Assembly: GCA_902773005.1 (NCBI GenBank)
Contig: CACYCS010000025.1
Span: forward strand, 1-32,381
Source of the DNA: an uncultured Erysipelotrichaceae bacterium
GTDB taxonomy: Bacteria > Bacillota_I > Bacilli_A > RFN20 > CAG-826
Length of the DNA stretch: 32,381 nucleotides
Reading direction: 5' to 3'
This document shows positions 31,523-32,381 of this stretch, piece by piece. The notes beneath the pieces are model-generated. The model searched no databases, was not told the origin of the DNA, and saw only the letters and a program-made list of their open reading frames with translations. The position numbers and the translations under genes are program-made. How positions within the stretch are numbered: the first letter of the stretch is position 1; every line of letters begins with the position of its first letter.

Positions 31523-32374
31523 ATGAATTATCTCTTGTTCAACCCCAAAAGCGATTCCGGGGCGGGAAAGCTCGCCGCCGAGGAGAAATCCAAATCCCTC
31601 GCCGAGCGCTTCCCTAACCTCGAATTAATCGACGTCACCGCCGAGTCGGCGGCGAGCTTTTTCGCGCGCATCAAAGACGATGACGTCGCGATCATCTCCG
31701 GCGGAGACGGGACCCTCAACCATCTCGTCAATGACTTAGGCGGCAAAGCCCCGAAGGCCAAATTGTACCTTTCCCCCGCCGGAACCGGGAATGACTTCCT
31801 TAATGACGTAAAAGATGCTGAAGAAGATGGCCTCGTCTTGCTTAACCCCTTTATCGATAACCTCCCTTATGTGGAAGCCAACGGCAAAAGGATGTATTTC
31901 GTAAATGGCGTCGGATTCGGGATCGATGGGGAATGCTGCAGGGTCGCCGAGCAAAAGATCGCCAAGGGGGCCAAAAAGGTCGACTACACCTCGATCACCA
32001 TCAAATTGATCCTCCTCTCCTTCAAGCGTCCTAACGCGACCGTTAGAATCGATGATGGCGAGGCGAAGCACTACAAAAAGGTCTGCATCGCCCCAGCCAT
32101 GAAAGGGCATTATTATGGCGGCGGCATGAACGTCGCCCCAACCCAGGACCGGAAGGATGGCTTGCTCACCTCGGTTGTGTTCCACGGCGGTACAAGGCTA
32201 GGAACCCTTCTCCGCTTCACCAAGATCTTCACCGGGGAACACGTGAAGTTCACCAAATACGTTGATCTCGTCCGCGGCAAGAAGATCGAGGTGGAATTCG
32301 ATCGCCCCTGCACGGTGCAAGTCGATGGCGAGACCATCTACGACGTCACCAAATACGTCGCCTACGCCTCCTAA
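31523..32374 (+). CDS. Diacylglycerol kinase family lipid kinase (DagK/YegS type)
   Basis: 283 residues from the ATG at 31523 (MNYLLFNPKSDSGAGK), which has AAAGGAT ahead and matches the usual family start; upstream in-frame ATGs at 31496 and 31505 would overlap the acyltransferase gene. Motifs: NPKSDSGAGK at the N-terminus, ISGGDGTLNHLV (60-69), SPAGTGNDFLND (84-95), NGVGFGIDGECC, and the C-terminal VQVDGETI. It would phosphorylate diacylglycerol (or another lipid) to phosphatidate, feeding the PlsC pathway product pool. The gene is complete and stops 7 bases before the window end. Confidence 0.9.
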   Translation: MNYLLFNPKSDSGAGKLAAEEKSKSLAERFPNLELIDVTAESAASFFARIKDDDVAIISGGDGTLNHLVNDLGGKAPKAKLYLSPAGTGNDFLNDVKDAEEDGLVLLNPFIDNLPYVEANGKRMYFVNGVGFGIDGECCRVAEQKIAKGAKKVDYTSITIKLILLSFKRPNATVRIDDGEAKHYKKVCIAPAMKGHYYGGGMNVAPTQDRKDGLLTSVVFHGGTRLGTLLRFTKIFTGEHVKFTKYVDLVRGKKIEVEFDRPCTVQVDGETIYDVTKYVAYAS

Positions 32375-32381
32375 TAGCGCG

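Overview
The window looks like a chromosomal segment of an uncultured gut- or rumen-type member of the Bacillota (Bacilli / Erysipelotrichia-like). This rests on strong AGGAGG-type ribosome sites, SipW-type signal peptidase with TasA-like secreted proteins, an ECF-transporter S component, AAA-ATPase/PD-(D/E)XK proteins of the kind common in gut anaerobes, and standard stop usage (TGA is a stop). The taxon is an inference; there is no rRNA or other marker gene here.

Region 1 (1-1571): a monocistronic response regulator (REC plus SARP-like winged helix) on the minus strand with its own promoter and terminator, and on the plus strand a short relic resembling the end of a YhcG/DUF1016 nuclease.

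Region 2 (about 19632 down to 1558, minus strand) is the centrepiece: an apparently single 18-kb transcription unit. It starts with a -35/-10 promoter (TTGACT, 17 bp, TATATT) and a c-di-GMP-I (GEMM) riboswitch. The gene order is: a membrane-anchored camelysin/TasA-like protein; four secreted TasA-like proteins with SipW-cognate signal peptides, two of the junctions carrying GC-rich hairpins; a membrane-anchored McrB-type AAA+ ATPase; a DUF2357-like partner without a visible nuclease domain but with a long acidic repeat tail; a SipW-type signal peptidase with a five-copy helical repeat tail; a membrane EAL phosphodiesterase with a degenerate GGDEF domain; a nucleoside-phosphorylase-fold protein that appears to have lost its catalytic residues; and a 1013-residue membrane protein with degenerate GGDEF and EAL domains. 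Most genes overlap or abut. A strong terminator overlaps the last stop codon. My reading is a c-di-GMP-controlled surface-fibre or matrix system in which the McrB/DUF2357 pair, normally met in restriction, has been recruited to a membrane role.

Region 3 (19635-23109): a small two-helix membrane protein whose C-terminal motif matches the SipW tail repeat, a sixth TasA-like protein on the plus strand, and a cation diffusion facilitator.

Region 4 (23171-24616): an ECF S component preceded by a structured leader able to hide its Shine-Dalgarno sequence, translationally coupled to exonuclease III.

Region 5 (24590-28350): two tandem paralogous AAA-ATPase/PD-(D/E)XK proteins, each preceded by a copy of the same 113-bp structured element.

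Region 6 (28317-32381): an unrecognised 546-residue cytoplasmic protein (minus), a long repeat-bearing spacer, and a PlsC-type acyltransferase followed by a diacylglycerol-kinase-family lipid kinase (plus). A short motif, GGYTGNGCRCC, recurs in the intergenic spaces from 20.2 to 30.6 kb and is unexplained.
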